From assembly GCA_032718865.1 (NCBI GenBank), contig JALUTQ010000039.1:1116001-1180000 (forward strand): a DNA stretch of 64,000 nucleotides. The letters run 5' to 3'. Numbering within the stretch: position 1 is the first letter of the stretch; every line of letters begins with the position of its first letter. Of the stretch, positions 41,421-52,137 are shown piece by piece. The notes under the pieces are model-generated. The model saw only the letters and a program-made list of their open reading frames with translations, did no database searches and had not been told where the DNA came from. This DNA is from Tilletia caries (taxonomy: Eukaryota > Basidiomycota > Exobasidiomycetes > Tilletiales > Tilletiaceae). A program made the position numbers and the translations under genes.

Positions 41421-42931
41421 TTACTCTTCCGAGCGCGTCTCCTTGAGGGTGAACTCGCCCGGCTTGGAGGTCTCGATGAAGTTCTTAACCTTCTCGTAGA
41501 TGGTGAAAACAACGGCTTGACCTGAGAGCAAGAAGGACCAAAGTGTGAGCATTGTTCCTTTGGTATTTTCCGCGGGGAAACAGCAAAGTCGCGCGTCGCG
41601 CGCGCGAAATGCAGACTCAGAAGGGATGGGGGACTCACCAGGTGCGACACGGGCAACACGAGGAGTGATACCCTTCCAGAACGCGGAAACACCCTCCTGC
41701 GCGAACATCTCCTGCGCGACTTTTACAACGCGGCTGACCGCGGTCTCGCCCTCAACGCGTGCTGCGCGCTGGATACGCGTCTTGATCGTGTCAATTGGCG
41801 CGTTTGAGACTTCAGGAAGAGGAATAGGGAAGGAGGAGGGTCAGCTGCGCGCATTTGAGACCTAGGAGATCATCAGTCAGACGTACAAGGTCCGAGAGCA
41901 CCGGAGATGAGACCAATCACAGCTGTCTCGTACGAGGGCAACTCGGTAACGCCGTGGTATCTTTGCGCGGCGGCCTTCAGTTCTTGGTAAGCAGTGAAGT
42001 TGGCGGCTGTTATGACACACGGACGCGTCAGTTTCAGAAGCAAACACGGAAAAGAGAGAGGGGAAAGTTGATTGAAACGTACCCTGGTTGGTAGCCTGGC
42101 GAAGCGCGGTCAGGGCGACACCACGGTAGAGTGTCATTGGGCCCTCTTCGCGGACGATGGTGTAGAGAGCGTGGGCGGCGTTGCGGTATCGGGGCACCTC
42201 GAGTGGGTCGGCCAGCGAGTGTTGTTGTGCTTGTAGACGGATCTTGACGACTTCCATAGGGTTGACGACAACAACGGCCCTGAGGGTGAGGTGAAGAGTG
42301 AGTCGCGTCAGTGTCTTGTGTGCGCGAAAAGGAATGTCATGCTTGTCCACAGCGAGCATTTAGGGCGAATGCAATGCACTCACTCTGTAGTACCAGCACC
42401 AAGACCAGCTGTGAGAGGCAGCCATTGCAGGAGAAGACGGGAGGATAGATAAAACGCGTCAGTACGCGTGCAAAAAGGACTAGCAGAGAGAAGTGCTCAC
42501 CAAGGAAGACACCGGACGCAGCAGTGTTGCCGGTCTTCTTGTCTGCGAGAGCGTTCTTGTAGTATTCAAACGACATGAATCGTATGGCCATCTTAGGCAC
42601 GATACCGGCGACAACGGCACCGAGACCCTTGTAGAGACCAAGGGCGGTCTCTCGTTGGATAATGTGAGAGCCGGTCGCGAAGAACCCGCGCGGCTTCTGT
42701 CCTGACTTGCCGCGCTTTGACAGTTGCATGCGGACCTAGAGGCACGATCAAGCACACGAGAAGAACGCGTCAAAAAATGGACGCGCTATCAGGCATTCAG
42801 GCGCTGTGCATCGGACTGACCTTGATTGTGTCGAGGGGGTGGCAGGTACATGCCTCCGCGAAGCCGGCAATACCACCTGCGATGAGGTGGGTGGAAGGAG
42901 CGACCTTCTTCTTTCCTCCTGCTGATGCCAT
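41421..42931 (-). CDS. SFC1: Mitochondrial succinate/fumarate carrier
   Basis: Inner-membrane antiporter that moves cytosolic succinate into mitochondria in exchange for fumarate, needed for growth on C2 compounds. Seven exons: 42931-42821, 42735-42501, 42408-42384, 42279-42083, 42006-41887, 41809-41639, 41521-41421, giving 319 residues with matching phases. Three carrier repeats are visible with signatures HPLDTIK, NPMEVVK and APIDTIK. SFC1-specific segments include LYKGLGAVVAGIVPKMAIRF, VVVVNPMEVVKIRLQAQ and KGITPRVARVAPGQAVVFT. Exon 3 is only 25 nt (LGAGTT region). It fits acetate metabolism, as does the nearby acetate kinase gene, but no operon-like link is implied. Confidence 0.9.
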
Positions 42932-43930
42932 GACTGTGAATGCTATGTGTGTGTGGGAGTGAGTACCAGCGGAAGACCAGGGGCGATGATGATGATGGTA
43001 GTGGTTGTGGTTGTCAGAATTGCAAGGGCAGGGGGTTAGAGATCAGAGAGAGAGGGAAGGGGCCGAGCTGCAAGCAGGAAGGAAGGTCTCTTTAAACACA
43101 CGGACACTCGGCACTCGCTGCGGTTTGAGGCCGATGCCAACGCCAAGCTAGGAGCTGAAATGTGAAAGCCGGCTCAGGCCTGTGACTTGCGAGTCTCCGG
43201 CCTCCGCAAACTGGAGAAGTAAGAGAGAAGCAAGACAGACATGCTGAAACTGATGCCATGACGATCCGAAGCATCTTCCGGCTCAGACCCAGGTTCCAGC
43301 ATCGCGCTCGCACTCCCATCACAACGAGCGTGAGAGTCGAGACTCGAGAGGCGCCGGACGCAGGTCGCACTCAAACTTTTCATGAATCTCTTCCATCTCG
43401 GCGTCTTCCACGTTGGAGCTGGGGAGGGAGCAAGAAGAAAAGGAACCGGAAGAAGGAACGAGGAACGACAACATCGGGATGACGATGATCAGCTGCCCGT
43501 CCGGATTCCGGAACTGCCGCTAATTGACTTGCGACTTGCGGGGAGGTCGCGCCTCGCGGGGCACACTCCTTTCTTTGGCGCGTGCAGGCGCAACTCTTCC
43601 TTCTTGCGTGGAAATGGAAATAGACTGAGACGAACTGAGAGGAAGGTGGGAAGGTCCCCTGGCTTGATCCGCCTCGTCCGCGCCTCCCGCCTGCTTCTTT
43701 GAAGCATCCTGGTTCGCTCCGATGGGTCAATTTCACGAAACCGGCTCGGGAAAAGGGAAGGCAGCCGACCACCGAGGGGGTTGGAACTTGGAGACGCCGA
43801 AGTTCATGGCATCGATGGTGAGCGCGACGATCGCCAGCGCGCCCCTGACGTGGTCCAGAAGTTGACGATGAGAGCGTTCGCGGGTTGACCCGTGTCCAGG
43901 CGCGAGGTGGTCCCTCCACTTTCCCCAGAG
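42932..43930. other. SFC1 upstream region, ending at the gypsy-1 insertion
   Basis: About 1 kb with no confident gene. The last 200 bp before the insertion at 43930 stay open on the minus strand. With one target duplication removed, this frame joins a minus-strand frame at 52138-52324 (MAKFQLPKIPSTVSREPTLQ). The retrotransposon may therefore have hit a small gene of unknown family. Confidence 0.35.
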
Positions 43931-44303
43931 TGTGCTGGCAGAGGTATGATGATCATCGTGATGATCACTTAGGTTTCCATTTCTTCCGCTTCCCTTCTTC
44001 TCCGATTCATTCCGTTCCGTTCCGTTCCGCTTCCCTTTCTCTCGCTCCACGTTTCCTCCACTCCAAGACTCTCTATTCGTTGCGTAACGACCTGCCACTT
44101 TCCTAGTTCCCTCTCACTCCTCTCACATTGCGACCTTTCCATATATACCTCCCCGAAGCTACCAAGCACAGTGTAGGTATATAACGACTCGATTCTCTTC
44201 TTCTTCCCCCTTTTGCAATATAGCTCTTCTTACATCTTTCTCTCCTCTTACAAGCTCTGCCTTCAAGGTCAGTATTGACTTATTTTCATTCTCCGCCAAC
44301 ATA
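43931..44303 (+). repeat. Gypsy-1 5' LTR
   Basis: Starts TGTGCTGGCAG and ends CCAACATA. The target duplication fixes a TG...TA rather than TG...CA end. It contains TATATA at about 44141-44147 (CCATATATACC). Confidence 0.9.
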
Positions 44304-44334
44304 TGGTGATGAGAGGGATTTCTCGCTGACAACC

Positions 44335-45180
44335 AGTGATCGTCACCTTTTGTCATACATATGACAGAATTATGACAAAAAAATTGTCATAGTCATATGA
44401 CAGGTTTATGACAAAGTCTCATTGTCATATTTATGGCCATAATGCCTCCCGTGGCTGTCATATGACAGCTTTATGACAGAATATGACATAATTTTCCCGC
44501 CCTAAATTCTGTCATATTCTGTCATATGACAATGCAGAACATATGCCTTATGTATGACAGTATTCTGACAAAACGTCCACAGCCGGGCCGAAAAGATGCA
44601 TAATCCTGTCATATGGTCGTGCATAATCATGTCATATTCTTGGCAAATCTGACATTTTATATGACCTGAGCTCTAAATTCTGGTCAGGCTCACCGCTCAG
44701 GCGCCGAGTGCCTGGCATTTTCAGAATAATATTAAGCGTTTTGGCATCTTCCGTGTCTCCGGCATCCCCCTGGGCCCTGCCCCTTCTCCCGATACGAAAT
44801 AAAACGCTCCGGAGCTCAAGATGGCTCCCAACATGTTACATGTTCCGCAGCAAGATTCACGCGCCTGTTCTGGATGGCTGGATATGAGGTGAAAAACTGC
44901 GCCAACCTGAAAGAGGGAACGCGGCGACGCGGCTTGACGCGCTTCGCGGTTCACCACATGGCGAGACGCGCTTCGCCACGCGATATTACGGTCAACTCAG
45001 AGGCGGAAAGTTTGCTTACGTAATATGACAGAAATATGACAATGTTATGACTTCATATGACAGAAAAATGACATTTGCATAATGCATATATATGACATCG
45101 CCTTCCCAAAACTAGATTGTCATAATGCAGATATATGACATCGCCCAAAAAATTGTCATATATGCATCATAATGATCACT
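44335..45180. mobile_element. Nested non-autonomous DNA transposon with TGACA arrays
   Basis: Flanked by a perfect 10-bp duplication GCTGACAACC (44325-44334 and 45181-45190). Ends are inverted, AGTGATC at the left and GATCACT at the right. Both flanks (about 44350-44660 and 45045-45160) are packed with TGACA/TGTCA motifs, some 25 or more in total and often as the palindrome TGTCATATGACA. The middle 350 bp lacks them. No ORF is present. Subterminal motif arrays are typical of elements moved by hAT, CACTA or Mutator transposases; a duplication of 9-11 bp suggests Mutator-like. It sits in the leader of gypsy-1. Confidence 0.7.
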
Positions 45181-45519
45181 GCTGACAACCGACAACGGAA
45201 CCAGCAGACCCCATCAAGAGCTCGACAAAGCAGCTCCCAAAAAGCCATCTTTCGGCTTCAAGAAACATCCTCTTCTTCAAAAGTCTACTCGTCAGACTCT
45301 CCCTCTTCCTCCCTCTCGAAAAAGCCACTTCTTCGGCTTCCTCTCTTCTCTTTCGACATCGGTTCTCAACATTGCCACTCTCCTCGGCATCCAACTCCAT
45401 CTCACACATCGCTCAGCTTCGAAACGTTGACGTCGACTCAGGTGCAGGCGTAGAGGTTGAGAAACTCCCTCCGATTCAAGCCCACCGTTTCTTCCGTTCC
45501 GACCACCGACCCCTCCATC

Positions 45520-47436
45520 ATGTCCAACGGAGACGAGTCCACAACCCTCCCAGCTCGTCACTCCTCCACCGACTCCTTCCGAGAGGCGTTCGCCACCAAT
45601 CTGGCCCCAACCACACCGATCTCGACTGATATCCTCCTTCAAGAAATTCGATCGGTCAGTTCGCAGCTTTCGGCTAGGATGGACGGCTTGAACATGCGCT
45701 TGGGAGGCATGGAACGAAACGCTCGGTTCCAGGACGACCAACCCGGCTCCCCTTCCCCGGCTCCTCGCTCTGCTCTTCGTCAACCAGAAGTTGCAACGAA
45801 TCCAAACTCCTCGGCTCAAGCTCGTTCATCACCCGAGTACGACCCACCCCCTCCTTCCGTCACTCTCGGTCGAGGAATGAATCACATCCGACCTGGGGCA
45901 CCGATTCCTCCTCATCTCACCGAGGCTTCTACCACCAATCCGGTGATGGTACGGACGGCGGCGGCTTTGGGCACCCCGGTGTCTGCTCCTTCTCGGACAA
46001 CCTCCCTTCCGTCGAACAGCAGCCCACCTCTGGAGCGATACAACCAGCTTACCAGAGGCGAGAAGCGTCACATACAACGCTCGATTGCCTCGCTCGGGTT
46101 GACCTTCCGGGAGTTCATGCACGCCTTCCGGGACGACGAGGACGATGACACCGGATCGGACCATGATGACGAGCAACAGCCCATCACGGATCCATCACCC
46201 ACCATCCCTCTGCCGTCCACAAATTCTGGCGACACCTCAACGACGATTCAAGCTAGCTCTCGTCCAGTTGAGGCATCGACATTGTCGGCACCACCTCCAT
46301 CCTCCACCCCCACCCCATCACCAAGACCGGAGACATCGAACACATCGTCGGCTCTGGTTGTCTCTACTCGGCCGATGATATGCCGGACCGAGTGGATCGG
46401 TGAATACGGGGGGGAACCGAACGAGTTGGAGAACTTCTTGACTCGGATCAGGGATCTCATTCGGTCGGAGACTCAGGAGGAACTCATTCCGACATGGATA
46501 AAGGCCGTCCTTCGTACGCTTCCACGTACGTTCACTCAGAACGCTGCGGTTTGGCACCAAGGCCTTTCCGACCAAGAGGCTATGCGCCTCACTTCCTTCG
46601 ACGCTTGGGCGGCAGCGATGCGTTCAGCTTTTCCGGTGAACCGAAGTCAGCTGCGCCGAGACGCCCGGTCTCGTCGATGGAAGACAACGGAGGAGACGTC
46701 AATTGCCTACTTCTTTGACAAGGTCCGTCTTCTTCGTCAAGCTTTCGGCCAAGATCAAGAGGATGATACACTGGTTACGGACATCAAGGACGGCTTGCCC
46801 GAGACGATTATCGGCTTGCTCCGATTGCCACGGGTGGGAGCTACACTCGCGGAGCTGCGCTTCGAGTTGGGCGACTGGGAACCGAACTGGAGGGTCCAGT
46901 TCAAAGTTCCGTTGCGAACGTCAAAGTCGGACGACTCTATGACGATCAACTCCCCTGCTGCAACTACCTCAGCTGCAAGCTCGAGCCTTCCTTTCTGGAA
47001 CACGACAGCACCTCGTGCACCGGCCACAACTCGTCTGCTTCAAACGACCATGGGGCGCTCCGCCTCGGCGCCATCGACTCCTGCGGCTACAGGCACACAG
47101 ACGCCTGCAAGCTCGTCGTTGCGCGCCCCCCTCCTATCGATACCACTCCACGATCCATTTCAAAGTTCGCTGCCGCCTACGACCCCACTCGGGTGATTCC
47201 TGCCGCAAAATGGCCAACCTCGCCGCTACCGACCCCCTGGTCGTGACACGGTGATGGACCTGCGAGCTCCGTGCTCATACTGCGACGGCGACCATTTCAA
47301 CTTTGAACATGGCCACCTCGTACCTCAGGTTCGGACCCTGACAGTGGACGACGACGATTACGAGGAGTATTTGTGGGACGATACCCCTGAGGAGGATGGA
47401 AAAGGAGAGGACGACGAAGACCCCTCCGTGAGTTGA
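45520..47436 (+). pseudogene. gag: Gypsy-1 Gag, with internal frame breaks
   Basis: Starts MSNGDESTTLP. The capsid region includes EWIGEYGGEPNELENFLTRI, AAMRSAFPVNRSQLRRDARS and TDIKDGLPETIIGLLRLPR. The frame meets a TGA at 47194-47196. In the region before it, another frame reads AYDPTRVIPAAK, like the other gypsy Gag, so the break reflects small indels near C and A runs. After the TGA the original frame gives NGQPRRYRPP and a knuckle-like CSYCDGDHFNFEH, ending at TGA 47434-47436. A GTGAGT at 47428 and a TTTTTTGTAG ending at 47524 could splice Gag to Pol. Confidence 0.75.
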
Positions 47437-47524
47437 GGCCTGCGCAGCACTTGCCCTGCCTTCTCTGCGATCCTTCACGATGAAGTTCCTCTTTCTCATT
47501 GTTCCCTGTTCCCCTTTTTTGTAG

Positions 47525-50500
47525 CTATCCTTGGAGTCTGGCCCTGCGCCCTCCATGTTCCCTTCCGAAGTTCTTGAATCAAATCCGACTCTCGAGTCTG
47601 TTGACGCCATCCAACGTTCGCCTGATCCGATCGAGTTGCACTTTGCGGATCGAAGTATCTTCGCCATCACACGGACGCTACGGCCCAACACGTCCGCCCC
47701 TCCTCTGGCCCAGGAGAAGCGCGCGTTTGGGAAAGTGGTGGCTTTGCCTCGGCACTCGTCGACCGGAACGGGGCAGGGGTATCGCAACCATGTGCCTTTG
47801 TCTACCCATGTCCGAGTCAACGACACAGATGGCCGTGTCATGTCCACCCTACTTGACACCGGAGCTTCCCTCTCGTGCATTGACGCGGAGTTATTGACAA
47901 AAATGGGCGGCGCTCCAACCGGCAAGCCGATGACGGTCCACGGCGTCGGGTCATCCACGACGCTCGGCTGAATAACTCTTCCCCTGTTCATCGCCGCTCA
48001 AGACCCTCAAGGCAAGCACGTCCACTTGGAGGCGTCCCAGGACTTTCACGTTCTGCCAAGCTTCCCGCCGGGCATGTGTCTTGGACTCGATTTCATTGAT
48101 GCTCACAGTATCAGCATCTCGCCCGTGCGCGGTCGTGCTCGCTTGGGCCGGTACACGTTCTCCGTCCACGAACGGCTCGACAAACCCTTCTCCACCGATG
48201 TCGAGCTTCGTACCAGTACGGCCGTCACCATTGCGCCTCGGACCCAGGCATGGATCCCGGTCAATGCCGCTTGCCTTGCTCCCGGGGTCGACTACACCGT
48301 CGTTCCTCGTTTGAGCGTGTCTCCGGACCAAGGTGTCTGCTTGACGGGCCCGAACGGCCTCCTGACTCACGGCCCGGTCCGCCACGTCTTGCTCGGCAAC
48401 TACGGTGATGAGTCGTTCACCATCGAACAAGACACCTCCGTCGCGGATGCCTCGGCCGCTCGCGTTGGCGACGTCACTGCCACGGTCGATCCTTCGGTTT
48501 TCACCCTTCACCGTGGCACGGACTCGACAGTTGTCGATCCTCCACCTTTTCGGCCTTCCGCCTCGGATGATGCAGGTATGCCCTTCGATCCTTTTGACGA
48601 TGACAGCAGCGATGTCTCGTCACTCACCAAGGACGCTGCCACGGTCATGGTCGACGGGGTCTACAAAGTCGGCGTGGACTCCCATGGCGACGTTCACTCT
48701 CCCATTGTCGATCTTCTTCGGCGGCACTCGTCGGCATTTGCGCTGGACGGTCGGCCGGGTCAGGTCGCGGACGCCGATATGGAGATTCGTCTACACCCTG
48801 ACGCGACTTTGCAATCAGAAGCTCCCCGCCGTGCTAGCCCCGACAAACGTGCCGCCATGGATTCCGCCATTGACCAGCTGTTAGACTGGGACGTGATTGA
48901 ACCATCCTCCAGCCCGGTGTCGTTCCCTGTGGTTATGGTCAAACAGCAGTCCAAATGGCGGTTTTGCGTGGATTATCGTCGTCTCAACACGCACACGATT
49001 CCGGATCGTTACCCGCTCCCCACCATCGACGCAATCTTTCACACTCTATGCGGAAAGAAGATCTTCAGCTCGCTGGACGCTATTCGGGGGTACCATCAGC
49101 TGGGTATTCACGAAGACGATCGCTGGAAGACTGCGTTTGTCTGCCACCGCGGACTGTTTCAATACAAACGCATTCCCTTCGGCCTTCGCAACGCGCCAGC
49201 GTTCTTCCAAAGGTTCATGGATCGCGTCCTTGGCTCGCTTCGCTGGAACCAAGCAGTCATATACATCGATGACTCCGTGGTCGCGTCCGACACCATGGAC
49301 GAACACGTCAACGCTTTGGATCAGCTGTTCAATTCCGCGGAGAAGGTCGGATTACGGTTCAGTCCTGCAAAGTGCACGTTTGCTGTGCCGTCGCTCGTGC
49401 TTCTCGGGCGGAAGATATCTGGCGCCGGGGTCGCCATCTGGAAGGATCGCGCCCAGGCGGTTGCGACTCTGCCGCGACCTACCACGCTCCAAGAACTGTA
49501 CCATACGCTTGGTCTGTTCGGATATTACCGAGCTTTCGTCCGCGGGTTCGCCGAACGAGCGGCGCCTCTCACTCGACTGCTGAAAGGATGGCGTTATGAG
49601 TTCGCCGACGGACAGTCTCGATTGGTGAACACTGAAGGAAAAACGGTCACAGCTAGTCGGGTGCCCATTGAATGGGGGCCTGATCAACAATCCAGCTTCG
49701 ATGCTTTGAAGCATTCGATCGCCTATCCCCCTGTCTTGGCCCACCCGGATCCGACGAAGCCATACGTCCTCTACTGCGATGCCAGTCAAACCGGTCTTGC
49801 TGCCATTTTGCATCAGGTTCACGCTGATTCCGCTCCATCGCCCGTCGATCCGGTCGTCGCTTCGATGAACCACCTGTCGTTGCCACAACTGCCTGCAGAC
49901 GTCGCGCGTGATCAGTGGGAGCGATGGTTGGACGATGATCCTTTCTTCGGCCCGGTTCTTCGTCGGGTTCGCACGTCCACGTCGCCGGATGCAGAATGGT
50001 CGTTTTCCGGGGGCGTCTTGATCCGTCGCCTGGATGATCGCCTTGCCCTGCCCGCTGCTGCCGTCCCCTTCATTATGCGGGCGGTTCATGACGACCTGGG
50101 GCACTTTGGTTTTACAAAGACGTTCCTGGCGACCAAGCGACGTTTTTGGCGCCCTCACCTGTCGTCCATGGTACGATCCTGGGTTAAGCATTGCGCGACC
50201 TGTCAGAGCACCAAGTCGCTTCCCAAGGTCGGAAGTCTGAACATCTCGAACGACCCGACCCTTCCATTCGAAACCATTTCGTTCGACCTGCTCTACGGGT
50301 TTCCCCGCTCTCAATCCGGAAATGACGCCGCCCTTGCGATTCAGGACCTCTTTTCTCGCATGATCTTGCTGACACCATGCCATAAAGAGATCACGGCCGA
50401 GGGCGTTGCTGCCATCATCGCAGATCGTGTACTTCGCTTGGGTTGGCGCCCGAAACGCCTCGTCGCCGATTCCGAGTCTCGAGTATCCGGCGCCGTAGCG

Positions 50501-51226
50501 ACCTCCTTGGCGGCTTCGTTGGGCGCTACCATCATCCCGTCCTCTCCATATCATCAGCAAGCCAACGCTGTTGAACGAGCGATTCAGACGACTCAACAGG
50601 TTCTTCGCGTCATGGCTGTCGAATCAAAGAGCCATTGGGATCGGCGTATCCTGCCGGCTGTCGAGTTGGCGATGAACAGCACGCCCGCATTGTCGACCGG
50701 CTTCCGACCGTTCGATTTGGTCTTTGTGGCCCATCCAGACGTTGTCCATGCTGTCTTTGATGGCCATGAGCACAGCGGGGTGTCCTCCTTTGAGGAGCGA
50801 CTGTCGGTGGCCGCCGAACGACTGGACGAGGCGCGTCGTGCCATCGTCGAGGCTCGATCTGATCAGAAGCGACGGTACGATGCACGCCGATCTGCCATCC
50901 CTGCCCTCCACACCGGCATGAAGGTCTGGATTCGCCTTCGTGATCGTCCTTTACCGGGCCTCGTTCGCGACAAACTCGACGCTCGGAAACATGGCCCCTT
51001 TGAGATCGTCGAGGTGTTGTCGGCGCATCGAGTCCGGTTACGTCTGCCGGAGGGCATGGACGTCGACTCTGTGTTCAATGTCGAACAATTGGACTTCGCT
51101 CCTGCTGCTGTCGATCCGTTCGCGGACGCTCGTGTCTTGCCGGCCGTGGCCACAAATCCCTTCCTTCGGGGCCAGCGTTCGTTCCCGACTCGGTTGACGT
51201 GCTACCGACGGAGGCCGACACTGTAG
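47525..51226 (+). pseudogene. pol: Gypsy-1 Pol: protease, RT, RNase H start, integrase
   Basis: Protease active site LLDTGASLSCID. A TGA at 47969-47971 falls where the other gypsy copy has Trp (STTLGW), so this is a nonsense change. The frame then resumes: HVLPSFPPGMCLGLDF, RT with KWRFCVDYRRLNT and the catalytic YIDDSVV, then the first RNase H strand YVLYCDASQTGLAAILHQ. Instead of the rest of RNase H, a linker and the integrase follow: zinc region HDDLGHFGFTK and KHCATCQSTK, the DDE core (ETISFDLLYGFP, VADSESRVSG, ERAIQTTQQV) and a GPF module (KHGPFEIVEVL). A one-base loss at about 51140-51180 puts the C-terminal RNase H part in another frame. Confidence 0.85.
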
Positions 51227-51783
51227 TCCCGGATTCCGATGTGGTGGAGACCGAGAGCGTTGCGGCGGCGTCGCGGTCACGTCGGGCCCCGGGGAATCTC
51301 CGGGAGTTCCAACTCGGCACCCTTGTGCCCGTGCGGTCGCCAGAGCTCGACCTCCTGCTTCGGGGACCCCTCTTTCGTCCTCGACGGTTGACGATCGCTG
51401 GAGTGGACGTCATCTTCACTGAACGACCAGTAGCGTTCCTGTCGCGGCTGACGGGCGTGGCGGAACGGAAACTGGTTGCCGCCGAGCTTGAGTTGGTCTG
51501 CCTCGCGTGGGCGTTCCACAAGTGGGCTCATCTACTCGAGGGGGCGTCAGTCACCGTGGTTACCGACCATGCGCCCATGGAACGTATGCTCACCTCGTCG
51601 AACACCATCGCCTATGGACCCACCATTACTCGATGCCGCGCCCTCATTCTTCCACATCTGCCTAACCTTCGGTTCGTTTATCGGCAGGGCTCGCGCCACA
51701 CGAACGTCGACGCGTTGTCCCGCCTTCCCATCGACCAGGGACGGTCTTCTTCTTCCGGGGGGTGTGTGCTGGCAGAGGTATGA
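51199..51783 (+). CDS. pol: Gypsy-1 C-terminal RNase H half
   Basis: Open frame continuing Pol after a frameshift. It reads RPVAFLSRLTGVAERKLVAA, ELELVCLAWAFHKWAHLLEG, VTVVTDHAPMERML and finally HTNVDALSRLP. These hold the last three catalytic residues of a Ty3-type RNase H (Glu, Asp, Asp). The first Asp lies about 450 residues earlier, before integrase. The stop at 51781-51783 falls inside the 3' LTR. Confidence 0.85.
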   Translation: MLPTEADTVVPDSDVVETESVAAASRSRRAPGNLREFQLGTLVPVRSPELDLLLRGPLFRPRRLTIAGVDVIFTERPVAFLSRLTGVAERKLVAAELELVCLAWAFHKWAHLLEGASVTVVTDHAPMERMLTSSNTIAYGPTITRCRALILPHLPNLRFVYRQGSRHTNVDALSRLPIDQGRSSSSGGCVLAEV

Positions 51784-52137
51784 TGATCATCGTGATGATC
51801 ACTTAGGTTTCCATTTCTTCCGCTTCCCTTTTTCTCCGATTCATTCCGTTCCGTTCCGTTCCGCTTCCCTTTCTCTCGCTCCACGTTTCCTCCACTCCAA
51901 GACTCTCTATTCGTTGCGTAACGACCTGCCACTTTCCTAGTTCCCTCTCACTCCTCTCACATTGCGACCTTTCCATATATACCTCCCCGAAGCTACCAAG
52001 CACAGTGTAGGTATATAACGACTCGATTCTCTTCTTCTTCCCCCTTTTGCAATGTAGCTCTTCTTACATCTTTCTCTCCTCTTACAAGCTCTGCCTTCAA
52101 GGTCAGTATTGACTTATTTTCATTCTCCGCCAACATA
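51765..52137 (+). repeat. Gypsy-1 3' LTR
   Basis: A 373-bp copy of the LTR at 43931, differing at about two positions (C/T near 51831 and A/G near 52054). It is preceded by the purine tract CCGGGGGG and followed by the CAGAG duplication. Confidence 0.9.

Larger units (their letters stand above)
43931..52137 (+). mobile_element. Ty3/gypsy LTR retrotransposon 1, damaged, TSD CAGAG
   Basis: An 8207-bp element including a nested 846-bp DNA transposon. LTRs are 373 bp and differ at about two sites. Target duplications CAGAG lie at 43926-43930 and 52138-52142. The order is gag, protease, reverse transcriptase, RNase H first part, integrase, RNase H second part. A TGG-starting primer site (TGGTGATGAGAGGG) directly follows the 5' LTR. 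Several one-base lesions and a TGA break the frames, so this copy is not autonomous as read. Confidence 0.93.

Noticed and set aside
44349..45163. TGACA/TGTCA clusters read as a CRISPR-like array
   Set aside because: Motifs are 5-12 nt, irregularly spaced and on both strands, and they lie inside a transposon with target duplications. A eukaryotic nuclear setting also argues against CRISPR.
47275..47991. Minus-strand 238-aa frame in gypsy-1
   Set aside because: Antisense to the Gag/protease region, with no motifs.
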